A DNA stretch of 64,000 nucleotides from Paraphysomonas bandaiensis (lineage: Eukaryota; Chrysophyceae). Below the pieces are notes generated by a model. The model was not told the origin of the DNA, made no database searches, and worked only from the letters and a program-made list of their open reading frames with translations. Below are positions 12,752 through 23,639 of this stretch, one piece after another. The DNA lies in contig CBFFRP010000164.1 of assembly GCA_965644295.1 (NCBI GenBank), positions 62,001 through 126,000 on the forward strand. The letters are read 5' to 3'. The position numbers and the translations under genes are program-made. Numbering within the stretch: the stretch's first letter is position 1; each line of letters opens with the position of its first letter.

Positions 12752-15371
12752 ATGCTCCCTGCGTTTAAGTTTAGTATCGGACATCAGATTAATCAAAAGT
12801 TTGTCACATTTGGCACATGTAAGTCAAGATTATTAAAAGTGATTTGATTCGTTTTGATTTCATCTACTTTTTCCATTAGTTGATGATGGAAAACCTTCGC
12901 TTGCTATGGCCACAACTGGTGGTAAAATACTTCTTCATTCACCTCACGATACTGAGCAGAGAAACGGTGAAATACCCCACACAAGATTCTTAAATTTCAA
13001 CAAAAAGATAACTGCAATTACTTCAGGTCTGTGATACGATATGGGTACTTTCTTTGAGTCATGTGTGAATCTTATAGGTAGTCTAAGTGACGAATCAAGT
13101 CAGTCTACAAAAGATCTCTTGTTTGTTGGCACTCAGAGTACTTTACTCGCGTATGATGTGGAACGAAACTCAGATGTGTTTTTCCGTGATGTACCTGATG
13201 GTGTTAACGCATTGACGGTTGGAAATTTGTCTAGTATGCGTTCGCTTGTGTTTGCTGGTGGAAACTGCTCTGTCCTTGGGTTTAATGCAACCGGAGCGGA
13301 ATCATTTTGGACCGTAACAGGTGACAACGTTTCGGCAATGGCACTATGCGACGTCGATAATGACGGACTCAGCGAGCTTGTGGTGGGTTCAGAGGATTAT
13401 GAGATCCGGTTCTTCCAGAATGAGGAGCTCCTATGTGAGCAAACAGAAGCAGATAAGATAGACTTCCTCCACCCTGTGGAGAAGTCGCTCTTCGGGTATG
13501 GACTGGCAAATGGCACTGTGGGCGTATATACGGGCCCACGTAACAGGTTGTGGCGTGTGAAGACGAAAAACCAGGTGACCGCTCTGAGTGCATACGATCT
13601 CAACTCCGATGGTGTTCCAGAAATAATATCAGGTTGGAGCAACGGACAACTCAACGTACGCAACGTTGACAACGGAGAAACTCTTTACAAGTCCACCTTC
13701 GTATCCCCCATTGCTTCCCTGCTATGTGGTGATTATAGGTTAGATGGCAAGCAAGAGTTGATTGTGTGCACCACTAGTGGTGAGATAAGTGGGTTCCTTC
13801 CAGCGGACTTCGAGTTGTTGCCGACTAATGCTGCCGAGGGAAATGCGTCCGCAGAACCCACGGGAGACCAAAAGGTGTTGGATGAGATGCAGAAACAGAA
13901 GGTGGAGTTATCTAAGGAGCTAAGGGCGATAGAGAAAAGTTTAAAAAATGTTAAATCGGGGGATACAGTCGTGCCGGGAGGCTTGCCACCAGATACGACG
14001 TTGTCATATTCCCTGGTAGCAGATCCTCTACGAAATGGTGTACTGCTTACAGTGGAGGCCTCCACCGATGTTCAAGTGGCCAGTGTGATTGTAATTGATC
14101 TAGGTATGTGATGTGTTTCTCTGAATGAACTGTGTCTCATTGAGTTTCTCTAGAGAGCGTCATTCTATCAGGCAGTGAAATACTCACAGTAACTCCTTCT
14201 CTTCCGAGTCGGCAGTCGTCAGTCTTGATCCGACCCCTCCGCAACGCCCCTTGTAGTCTACGCATTCAGGTACCATTGTCTTGGATTGCGTTTCTTGTTA
14301 TTCTGGATTTACGAGTCACAAACTTTATATTATCAGACACATGTGGCTGTAAGGGGTTTCCACAGTAATATGCACGTATTCGAAGATATTGTTTCCGTCC
14401 CGAAATTCGCATCTTTTGCCCAGTTGACAGAAGCCAACCAGATGTCGGCCCCACTCTCTTATGTCAACTTCCGAATAAATGAAGATATATCTCGTTTTAT
14501 ATCATGGATGCAGGCCTCCTTTATTTTGTTCTCTAGCCCCAAGGTGAAGAATCATTCCTTGTGTGCTGTTTTGGCATGGTAATGGTTATGGTGACACAGG
14601 TCTCCCAGGATAAACTTCGTGCTCATTTTACTTCCGTATGTACAACTGTCGGGCAAGCTGAGGGTTGTCAACCTGCAACAACGAGCATTCCGTTGTACTT
14701 GCTGGCAACAAGAGAAGAAGGTGGCATCAGTGTACAGGTTAGATGTGACAACATGGAACTTGCTGCGGATGTGGTACAGGACATTGCCAAGTTCTTTAAG
14801 ATTTCTGAGCTGGAGTCCCTCGTCGACTTTCCACAAGAGATGGGGTTGCTAGAGGATGTAAGTGCATATATGTATTTGTTGCCAGTCAGGAATGACGCAC
14901 GGCTACAGGTCTTGCGACGAGTGGCAGAGTTCAATGCGCTAAGGATACGTATGGCAGCTGATATGGCAGACGACTCGCAGCGTGTGAAGGTGACAAAGCT
15001 CTATTTTAGACGCCCGTCGCGATATTGTGCTTATTACTACTGTCGTTCTGTAGGCGTTAGTAGTGCGTGCGGAAGATGCCAGACTGATGAATGATATGGA
15101 GACTATGTGCCGTGCATATACTGATCTATACAGTCTAAATAACCAACTGATTGGCGGTTATAATAATCGTGCATCAAGTTACGAGGGGCTTTTGGTGGCA
15201 CTTAAGGAGGTCAATCAAATGATCCAGAAGGCTGCCAATCTCAGAGTCGGAGTGCCAAAGAAAAAGGTGATAACAGACTGCAGGGTTGCTGTTAAAGCGA
15301 ACAATATGCAATCTCTGTTCCGAATCATAAAGCAGGGCTATGACACTCCATCTCAAGGAACAAGGAAATAG
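12752..15371 (+). CDS. BBS2: Bardet-Biedl syndrome 2 protein (BBSome subunit)
   Basis: BBSome subunit, an adaptor for membrane-protein traffic in cilia. Eight exons: 12752-12818, 12880-13026, 13078-14103, 14154-14269, 14337-14543, 14600-14857, 14909-14989 and 15054-15371, giving 739 residues against about 721 in human. The start MLPAFKFSIGHQIN matches the family start. Recognisable blocks are the beta-propeller (DLLFVGTQSTLLAYDVERNSD, FWTVTGDN, ELVVGSEDYEIR, DLNSDGVPEIISGWSNGQ) and the C-terminal helices (AADMADDSQRVK, AEDARLMNDMETM, NLRVGVPKKKVITDCR). The sixth intron (14858-14908, 51 nt) is in frame and without a stop, so a naive reading would insert 17 extra residues; removing it restores alignment to VL..V.E...........ADMAD. 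An intact BBS2 indicates a cilium. Confidence 0.96.
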
Positions 15372-15846
15372 ACATACCATAGATATTTGTGAAGTTTTTA
15401 TTCTCCACTAGCAGCTTTTGCGAGCAGTTTTACCGTTTGCGATATTACAAGTGTACGTACATGCAGGGAACCGATAATTATAATTACGCTGTGTCTGTAA
15501 TTATTTGTTACTATCATTCTTATTGATAATCTTATTCGTACTTTCAGCGTTTTTATTGCAACACATACACATGCATGCGTTTGCTGCAAATTAACGACAA
15601 ATCTTGAGCATATATAAATTTCACCTAATCTTATAGTACATTACAGTACACCATCTAGGTCTCATTATTGCTTGCGCATGTAACAGAAAAGCAATAACTG
15701 TACCCCAATGAATGAACTGATTATTACTCAACAGCCCAATAGTACTCCAGCTACACACTCTACTACTCTAGTCTCTAGTACCACTACTTATTACCTGACA
15801 CTAGCCCGGAGTCTCTGGAGCTTAAAGCCATTTCTGATGCAATTCT

Positions 15847-16140
15847 CTATTTACCACGACTGAGAGCATTGCTCAGTAAGTCGAGCATATCCACTACCTC
15901 ACCTGCATGGTCTTCTTTTTCCATTTCAAACACGGTTTCATGCTGTAAATCAGCACATGAATCAACGACCTACTCGGACTGAACTTTCACTGCGCATTTC
16001 AAATGCTTTTCTCCCCTCCAATACTAATAGGCATTCTGCTTGCTTGCGTCATCTTCAATAACCTCGAGACATACACTCTCCGCTTTTCTACAGGTCACGG
16101 GAACCCACTTTTCACGCTCATTTTGTCGATAATGAGGCAT
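15847..16140 (-). pseudogene. Decayed coding relic of unknown origin
   Basis: The frame starting with ATG at 16140 reads as protein-like sequence (MPHYRQNEREKWVPVTC, then AESVCLEVIEDDASKQ, later EMEKEDHAGEVVDMLDLL) through to a TAG at 15847, but is broken by two internal TAG codons. No clean introns remove them. It looks like a remnant of a gene or transposon protein. I do not recognise the family. Confidence 0.35.
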
Positions 16141-16243
16141 AAACCTTCACAATAGCTCTCCCGCATAGTGATGAAGCTTGCAATACGAACTCACAGTTAA
16201 TAATGGCACGATTCACAGTGTATTCGCTCTCTCAAATTCCTTC

Positions 16244-16405
16244 TGTGGGAATAAGTCGATCCAGCAGAATATGTCGATCCAGCAAAAAAATCGACCTTTT
16301 TTCGTTATTTCTCTGAAATATATTCGTCAAAAAACAACATGCATCAAAAAAGCCTGGATTTTTTTGCTGGATCGACATATTCTGCTGGATCGACTTATTC
16401 CCACA
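16244..16405. repeat. Perfect 49-bp inverted repeat with 64-nt loop
   Basis: Arms 16244-16292 and 16357-16405 are exact reverse complements over 49 bp. Each arm contains two direct copies of GTCGATCCAGCA. The spacer is AT-rich. A perfect arm of this length in a region that is otherwise decaying implies recent origin or active maintenance, as for a foldback element or a small-RNA hairpin. No convincing target-site duplication is seen. Confidence 0.85.
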
Positions 16406-16495
16406 CACAGAATTGTTGCCTTATTGGAATTCCAAGACATCACAATCTAAGTGCGTGGCATTCGCTACTATCTAATTGAAGTTGCGGTTTCTGCA

Positions 16496-17056
16496 GCACG
16501 ACATCAAGATTTCAGCTGGATGATGGTATCTTGTTCCCTCAAACCATCCCTATCTGCTCCTTGGAGTTCCAAAACGCTGTTCACATACCAGTGCCTGCCC
16601 ATACTTCAATGTTCTGTTCGACGTCACACTTTAGTCAGCCGCATTTGCGATTACTACACAATCACAACTTCACTGCAATCAAGTCAGAGTTATCATCACG
16701 ACTAAGATTCGTGTCCTCACAGTGAGTGTTGCCTGGAGTGACACTTCTTTATTGGCATGCTCCATGACAAGACGATGAAAAACGACGCTTTTGTTCTCGT
16801 TAGCGCGAAGGGCATCCCAGTAGAGCTCATAGAACTCCCATCCATACACTCGTATCCAGAATATACTCCAGAGCGCAAGTAAAATTCCCTTGCCTGACAA
16901 TCCTGGAGTTTTACTTGCGCTCTGGAGCTTGAGGAAGATTTTACTCCCTTGCCTGCAGAGTGTTCGATCATGGAAGACCGCAGTCCTGATCCCTTCTATC
17001 AGACATTGCATGCTCTTACTTGTCCAGATACACTGGATGAAATGATTCGTTACTAA
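16496..17056 (+). pseudogene. Decayed coding relic interrupted by a hairpin
   Basis: Several plus-strand stretches read as protein: QLDDGILFPQTIPICSLEFQN and on to about 16725, then FIGMLHDKTMKNDAFVLVS and KGIPVELIELPSIHSYPEY to 16878, then EEDFTPLPAECSIMEDRSPD to a TAA at 17054-17056. They are linked only across a frameshift near 16726, a stop, and a hairpin-bearing segment at 16866-16927. It is a broken gene of unrecognised family. It may belong with the minus-strand relic at 15.8-16.1 kb or be separate. Confidence 0.4.
16866..16927. repeat. 19-bp perfect inverted repeat
   Basis: CTCCAGAGCGCAAGTAAAA at 16866-16884 is exactly inverted at 16909-16927 around a 24-nt loop. It sits inside the decayed coding relic and introduces its stop codons, so it probably arose by a local foldback duplication. 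Confidence 0.8.
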
Positions 17057-17754
17057 TATTCGCCGCAAGAGAATGGATACTTTAAACGAGCAGCAGCATG
17101 TGGCAGCTCGAACAGCCGAACTGGAGACATGACCAGCTCACTGAAACCAATTCATTTCCGTCGGCTGACTTAACACTTCTTCCTGCATCGTTTGTTTCTA
17201 CTTATTTAGTAATATTTTTTGCTATCTGTTCCTTAGTCTTAGTTTGTTTCATTTTTACCAATAACTAACATTCGATACAACGTAACTTTTACTTACATAA
17301 CCTTTCGACACTTAGTAACACTTACTTCTATTCACACTTAGTAACAACTTAGTAACACTATATAGATATATTCTTACCCTTATATAGGGCAATCAATAAC
17401 CTATACCCTATAGTAGCTTGAATGCTGAGGGTAAGAAACTTGTGCTAGTACTTCCCGCTTCCCGAGCTATTGGGTATTCCATGGGATCTCGCACTCACTT
17501 TATACTTTTATACCTGACAACAAACCTAGTGTTCATTGCAGCCATGCACAAATAGATTGTTTATATGAGAGGATGCAAACTTTCATCATATGATAGTCGC
17601 AGTGAATCTATATTTAGTATTTAGATTTGGGACTAGAGAAGAAGAGATCTCAGACTGACATGTGATACGTACATAAGTATACGTATTGCGTATATTGTAT
17701 AAATCCATTATCACTTGCAACTGCTGAATTCCAATTACCAATAAGACATTAGAC

Positions 17755-17858
17755 CTGGGCCTGGTAACCGTTAATGGTCCATTAATGGTAGTCCAGTTCC
17801 TGGCAATTATAATGCCATTACCATATTACCATTAACCATTAACGGTTACCAGGCCCTG
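17755..17858. mobile_element. hAT-type MITE with 8-bp target-site duplication
   Basis: 104 bp with terminal inverted repeats: GGGCCTGGTAACCGTTAATGG at 17757-17777 is perfectly inverted at 17836-17856, and the right end reads CAGGGCCTGG on the minus strand. The flanks are CATTAGAC and CACTAGAC, an 8-bp duplication with one mismatch. A CAGGG terminus with 8-bp duplication is the signature of the hAT superfamily. The interior has no coding capacity. Related copies or halves are at 23569, 29823-29908 and about 47101. Confidence 0.82.
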
Positions 17859-18292
17859 CACTAGACGACTGCTAGCAGCTAGCATCATATCATTAATATT
17901 GCATAAAAATAACAACTATTTCTCAATTGAGATATCCCTGATTCGTAATTAGGCGTTTACGTCATCCACTGAGCGATGAGAATGTAATTTTTGCGTTTAA
18001 TATCCCAGAAAGCACTGTACATACCACATAAACTACAATATGTAACATTAATAGACTGGAATCTCGCGAGCTTAATACACTTTGTCAACAGGAATATACC
18101 CTTTAGTACTATGATGTGTATGTTACGTACTTACGTACTATGCGCTCAAAGGGAAAGTGACAATGAGCCTAAGAACCCATCAATCTTTGTAGCATAGATG
18201 CTAACCACTACACGGAGGTACAATTACAGAAAAAAAGTAATTACTAGGCGGTGCTGTTTATTACTGACTTATACACTCATGGAGGTGAAAAT

Positions 18293-19128
18293 CTAAATCA
18301 TTTTCTTGATGAGGTGGTTAATCTTATCACCCTGCATTCCGCAGGCACCATTCTCATTGAAATGAATCAGCTTCTTTCTGCCGGGATATCCTTTGCGAGG
18401 AGTGTTAAGCTTGAAGGGCCATAGGAAGTTGGCAGCCTCCTTGAAGTGGGGTCCGACAGTGAAGATTTCGTGGATAACATCCTCAACGCACACAATGCCG
18501 TATTCACCAAGGGCGGCACTTACGACAGTGTTGGAGCTAAGAGGAACGCGCTGACCGCTAACCTTGCCATATCCACGCTTGTAAATGAGCTCTCTCACAG
18601 ACTTAAGGTTGGGGTATCCGTAGGCAATGAAGGGCTCAATGAGACGAAGCATTTTTGTGGTGGCGGCGTTGACACGAACGAAAGTGCCGTTGTTAATCTG
18701 GCGCAATCTGAAGAGGCGCAAGATCTTCTTCACTTTAGGAGACACACCAATGGTACCACGAATGCGGACAACAAAGACAACCTTAGCCTCGTCAGGAACA
18801 TAGAGCTGGCCGGTAGCCTTGGCCTTGCGGCGGTTGTCAATGACAGTCTGCTCAAGCTACAAGCACACACCCATTACATAACCTACATTACAATTATCAT
18901 AGATTCAAACCTGTTCGTATTCATCAGCATAAGCCTGAGCCTTAGCAAAGATATCCTTTTCGAACTGCACTTTAGCCTACATACATGAGTACATGAGAAT
19001 TAAATAACATTATTCTGAATTAATATCCGTACCTGTGCAGCCTCCTTTTCAGCCTTGGCAGATGCAGCTGCTAGCTCAGCATCACGTGCCTGCTTCTTTT
19101 TAAATGATTCGGGAACAACACCAGCCAT
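18293..19128 (-). CDS. RPL7: 60S ribosomal protein L7 (uL30)
   Basis: Three exons, 19128-19033, 18976-18911 and 18856-18293, separated by introns of 56 and 54 nt, encode 241 residues (human about 248). The N-terminus is a Lys/Ala-rich helix (MAGVVPESFKKKQARDAEL), followed by the uL30 core: FVVRIRGTIGVSPKVKKILR, LRQINNGTFVRVN, EPFIAYGYPNLKSVRELIYK and the terminal GDKINHLIKKMI. It is a component of the cytosolic large subunit. The start is set by the first ATG and by conservation. It is divergent from the mitochondrial uL1 gene with 337 bp between starts. GC content is higher than in the flanking DNA, as expected for a highly expressed gene. Confidence 0.97.
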
Positions 19129-19465
19129 TTCTTTCCAATAATTAACAAACACCAGTGTGACTATGAATTGCTGTTGTTTTCACTTGGAGTCATTAATATG
19201 GAAGCAAAAATCACACCACACACTACCACAAAGCTAGAATCTTGCAAGGTCGTTTTCAGTTTTGGTAATAAATTCGATTCTGTGGGCAAAAATAATCAAT
19301 GGCAGAGTTTTTTGACTATATACACACCATCATACGATTGTATAACAACACTGCCAGTGAGGGTATGTACATAACAACTAATTCAAGACTATACTAATTC
19401 ATACTTATCAATATAGCAGAAAAGCTTGGTATTGTGTCAGTCACAAGTACTCTGTGTAGTTCGAA
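19129..19465. promoter_or_regulatory. Divergent promoter region, RPL7 and mitochondrial uL1
   Basis: 337 bp between the start codons of two large-subunit ribosomal proteins, one cytosolic and one mitochondrial. The arrangement would allow coordinate control. No specific motif can be named. Confidence 0.45.
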
Positions 19466-20343
19466 ATGATTAGATCACTAAGGTGTCTTCCTTCTATTGT
19501 GAGAGCGAGAAACTGCTCGACTGCAGTGTCTGTCCAGTCTGCAGAACAGACTTCAGTACTATCGGATGGGCGTCCTCCTATGCCTCCGAAATTTAAGGAT
19601 CTTCCTCCTCAGAACATATATACCGCATTCAGAATTGTTAAAGAGAAGGCTAGAGCAAGATTTGTTGAAACCGTTGAGGTAGCTGTGAGACTTAATGTCG
19701 ATCCGCGCAAAGCACCTCAAAATATTAAAGGTATGGCAACATTACCTCAAGGAATCGGTAAAAAGATTCGTGTCGGAGTCTTTGCATCTGGTGGCGACCT
19801 TTTGACCGCCAAGAATGCTGGTGCTGATGTATTTGGTGGAGAGGACTTAATAGAGAGAGTAAAGGGCGGCGAAATTCCTTTTGATCGTGTGGTCGCCACA
19901 CCGGAAATGATGGCAAAGCTCGGAAAGATTGGAAGGGTAATGTTGCATTCGTCATCTGCAATTTAGTGTTGATTTGATTACAGATATTGGGACCCCGGGG
20001 ACTGATGCCTAATCCGAAGTTAGGTACTGTAACGAATGATGTTGAGAAGGCAGTGAAGACTGCGAAGGCTGGATCTGTTCAATTTCGTGTTGACAAAGCA
20101 GGTATCATTCATGCAGGTATTGGTAAGGTTGACTTCGAGGTAGATGCCTTAGTGGACAATACCCGTTCACTTATGTTGGCACTATTGGCTGCGAAGCCGG
20201 AAGCCGTGAAAGGCAAGTACATCAAAGGCATGTCTGTCTGTTCCACAATGGGGAGAGGTGTCCCTGTGGATTTGGCCACCGTCGACCCCACGAGCGCAAA
20301 ATTCATGCTATCTCCAGAGGAGGTTGCGAAATTAGGGTTTTAA
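19466..20343 (+). CDS. Mitochondrial ribosomal protein L1 (uL1m)
   Basis: Two exons, 19466-19936 and 19984-20343, with a 47-nt intron, encode 276 residues. The N-terminus [19 protein letters not shown] is a typical mitochondrial presequence. The uL1 core is clear: [63 protein letters not shown], and the C-terminal [20 protein letters not shown]. The bacterial-like signature around [11 protein letters not shown] is intact. It is a subunit of the mitoribosome L1 stalk. A polyadenylation-type AATAAA lies at 20392-20397, 50 bp past the stop. Confidence 0.95.
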
Positions 20344-21455
20344 ATTGCAACGCTTAATAGATGTAGTGTCCAACCACATAGCTATTTTTGTAATAAATAT
20401 AAATCGAACTGCACGGATGATATGCATGTCGAAATGGACCCAGTATATTTATAAATATCCCACTTTTACGAATATTTGGATCACCGTATAACGGGCATGC
20501 CGAACAATAAAATGTTCGGAAAATCGGATTATCTCGACCATATATTTATGATATCTAGAATGTCACGATTTTACAATTAATTGCAATATAATTGCAAATG
20601 TTTTTTTGAAATTAAATTGTAATTATTAGTTATAGCTCGCGCAATTATTATTGCAATTAATTGCAATTTAATTGCGCCAATTATTGTCTAATTAACTTGG
20701 TTACTCATTGCAAACACGTATAGCATCTTCAACAGTATGATGATATTATTGACAATGTATGATATTTACATGGTCAAAACTCTAAATATCCAGGTTTTCG
20801 TCTGCAAAAAACAGTAGAAAGCCCTGATAATCCATGTCCATAGCGCTGCACATCCAGTTCGTAGTGCAATTTAACCCTGCAGTGTCCTGTAAGGCATCCA
20901 AGGTCGGAAGAACATAATTGCCACACTATATATCTTCAACTGGAGGGGTATTGGGCAATACATATACACTATGAATCGAGCTGAACTAAGTGAACTGAGT
21001 TTTGTAGCTCAAAATCAAGAGAAAAGACACATAATCGACCGTTATAAAAAACAGTACCTTTCTTAATGTAAAGAAAACGTTATAATGAGAGGCCAACCTT
21101 CCCACTATTGTACTAGCCATTAAGGGCAATAAATGGCCATCGTCCTTAATGTTTTGCAACTTCTAATTCTAATATTATATGCTCTTATACTATATAGTTA
21201 ATAATTGCCAATTAATTGCAATTTAACTGCAACCTTACAACGAGCAATTATAATTGCAATTATTACGTATGTTCCATGCAATTTAATTGCAATTAACTGC
21301 AATTAATTGAAATTCAATTAATTGTTACGCAGCCCTGTTACGAACACAATATATTTCGGCATTTTTTTACCGTTTGGCCACTATCGTCATTCAAACGATA
21401 CCACACTAATGTCCATAAACTGCAAGAACAAAGCACTTAGAATAAACAAAGAACA
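20344..21455. repeat. AT-rich repeat region with AATTGCAATT words
   Basis: Two clusters, about 20570-20690 and 21190-21337, consist of interleaved AATTGCAATT and AATTAATTG words and their complements. The right cluster ends in GCAGCCCTG at 21329-21337, the same end seen at 37.2, 40.95, 54.9 and 55.0 kb, so these are probably ends of hAT-like MITEs. There is no coding sequence. Confidence 0.5.
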
Positions 21456-22976
21456 ATGGATATTATTAGAGAGCAAAGTGAGTTCAGAGATGAGATTGCA
21501 CTGCAAACCAAGCAGATGCGGTTAACGGATAGTACCCGCAGGCAGTATGCAGATAGGATCAAGGCATTTTCGCATTGGCTTGATGAGAATTACCCTGCTT
21601 GCGTGGAAAGAGACAACGATAATAAGTTATCACCAATACTTCCAATACCTGATGTTGTAATGGAAAAGTACATGGCACATGTGCTTCTTAAAATCGATAG
21701 TCGAACTGGTCTGTACTATGACCCTCCACAGCATTACTCGTTTGCACACGTTAATGGACATCGAAGTGCTTTTAAAAATATGTACACGGAGAAGAGAATG
21801 AACCCTTCACCGGAAATAGAGAGTATGTTTAAAGAAACTCTCGAGGGATTCAAGAGGAAGGTTGCTGACCTAAAGCAGCGTGGCTGGATGGAGTTTAGGA
21901 CCCATTCAGAGTATATACATATTTGAAGGAGCAGGTGGAGATCAATTTGTTGATAGGGCAGCTACAGGTATATCAAGCAGTGATCCTAACTTTGCTATCC
22001 TTCCACCTCATTTCGATGACACTAATGGTCCGGTTCTATCAGTTGAAGAATGGGAAGATATTCTACCTGGCTTCTCATCATTTTATCCTGAGAATTTCAG
22101 AGTGGCTTTGCCATATCTACTGCTTCGCTGGCATACCATCATCATGACTGGCTATTAGAAACTCTTTCACCAAATCATCCTTTGTTTCTTCAAAGGGTTT
22201 GGACAAGTGGTATTCTACAACGTCTTCGACCGAAGGTATTAACTGGTGTGTTTCATAATGATGTGTCAAGAATGAATGCAACTGATGTTCCACCCTATGT
22301 GAATCTAGCTAATCGTTTTTCGTCGTTGGAAAAAACTGTTGGGAGCTTGTCTAGTGATATGAAAGAAATGAATGCTACTTTACGGTTAATGGCGCGGTGC
22401 CTGTAACTAGTACCCACCTCGACAGTTTACGTGATTCACTTTTAGCAGAAATTAGAACAAGATGTACATCACAGAATGCAGAGCGAATTCCTACACAAGA
22501 AGAGCAATCCACATCACGAGAGAACGCTACATTGCACATTTGGGGTGGGCGCCATCATTTATTTCCAGAGGGCTTTTGTTTTCCGAAAGGTAACGTCAAA
22601 ATGTTGTGGGGTCTATGGTGGGGGGGAGAGCCTCATAGAAATATCTTGCCCTACAGAAGAATCAAAGGCTTCGATTTATCTAGAACTGACAGGGTAAATT
22701 GGAGTAAGTAGCACACTAGTCTCCAAAGCCATAGAGATGAACGAGATCGGAGCAGCAGAGGACATTAATAAACTACTACCACGACAACGAGATGCGTTAT
22801 TTAGCAATGTTTTTATACCTTTTTGTATGAGTATATTCGCGGCTGCTAATCCCGTTCTTCTCGATGATATGCGCATCGGAGAAATGTCATATACGACATT
22901 CTACGATTACATGAAGGGACGCCAGAGGAATAAGCGTAAACGGAATGCAATGGAGCAAACGGCAGAAGATAATTGA
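21456..22976 (+). pseudogene. Crypton-type tyrosine recombinase, core deleted and frameshifted
   Basis: The N-terminal part (residues 1-140) matches the DNA-binding domain of Crypton recombinases: RLTDSTRRQYADRIKAFSHW, LPIPDVVMEKYMAHV, HVNGHRSAFKNMY and ETLEGFKRKVADLK. At about 21878 the frame jumps to the very end of the catalytic domain, AGWSLGPIQSIYIFEG, which holds the nucleophile-region Tyr, followed by GGDQFVDRAATG and FAILPPHF. The segment that should carry the catalytic Arg and HxxR is missing. Another frameshift near 22110 restores YHHHDWLLETLSPNHPLFLQ, and one near 22395 leads to the C-terminal module with HIWGGRHHLFPEGF and FPKGNVKMLWGLWW. The last part ends at 22976. The copy cannot be active, but its DNA-binding part is intact. 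Confidence 0.82.
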
Positions 22977-23568
22977 CTGGCACACGTCTATGTTAGTGTC
23001 GTATGTACGTGAGGGGGGTCTGTGAGACTCTTAACAGTCCCCTTCACGTATATATATGAACAGGCATCGCATTAGTGGAGGGGTTGATGAGAATATGACG
23101 GTCAAGTAGATAGATATCGACTTCTGGTGTAGAAATCATCTTGTTTCATGGCACGATTGTCAGTTTAAAGTAACATAAAGATGAACGTAAGTTGACATAC
23201 ACAGAGTTCATATGGCAGTTCACCATACAACACCAATATACAACAGTATACACATAAATACACATACTACCGTTCTGTTCAACCAGTGTTTGTACGTATC
23301 AGCATCCTTTGTATATTTTTGTTCAGAGATGCCTCTAATATTGAGACAATAATTATCTGTATTCCAGCCGTAGTTGTACTCCAGTAATGTAGAGTATTTT
23401 TACTTCAATTTATTCCCGAAACTTAAACGTCTATACATGCAGATGCCCAGATAGTAACACAAAATCCAGATTATAATAGTAGCTCCTAATGGGTGTGCGA
23501 CGTGATTATATTCGCCTGTGTGGTGGTATTGAGGGGGAGTGTACAGTGTTTATTCCTCATGTCTATAC
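22977..23568. other. Intergenic with one copy of a 127-bp dispersed repeat
   Basis: 23295-23421 is about 88 percent identical by eye to 27207-27333, same orientation and same length. One copy lies outside and the other inside the 23.57-29.91 kb composite element. Nothing else is supported. Confidence 0.65.
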
Positions 23569-23639
23569 CAGGACCTGGTAACCATTAATGGTTAAACCGG
23601 TATACCACTTTAAGGTATACCAACACAAAATCTCCTTCC

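Noticed and set aside
14561-15094. Continuous 177-codon frame in BBS2
   Set aside because: It reads through two introns; conserved BBS2 blocks require their removal.
15847-16140. TAG codons inside a protein-like frame, suggesting stop-codon reassignment
   Set aside because: BBS2, DRC11-region neighbours and others terminate normally at TAG, so the internal TAGs indicate decay.
18188-18220. tRNA-like sequence on the minus strand (CCGTGTAGTGGTTAGCAT)
   Set aside because: It resembles the D-arm/A-box of a tRNA, but no T-arm with GGTTCGA and no pairing acceptor stem follows; at best a decayed tRNA-derived fragment.
18446-18988. Long plus-strand open frame of 180 codons
   Set aside because: It is the antisense shadow of the RPL7 exons.
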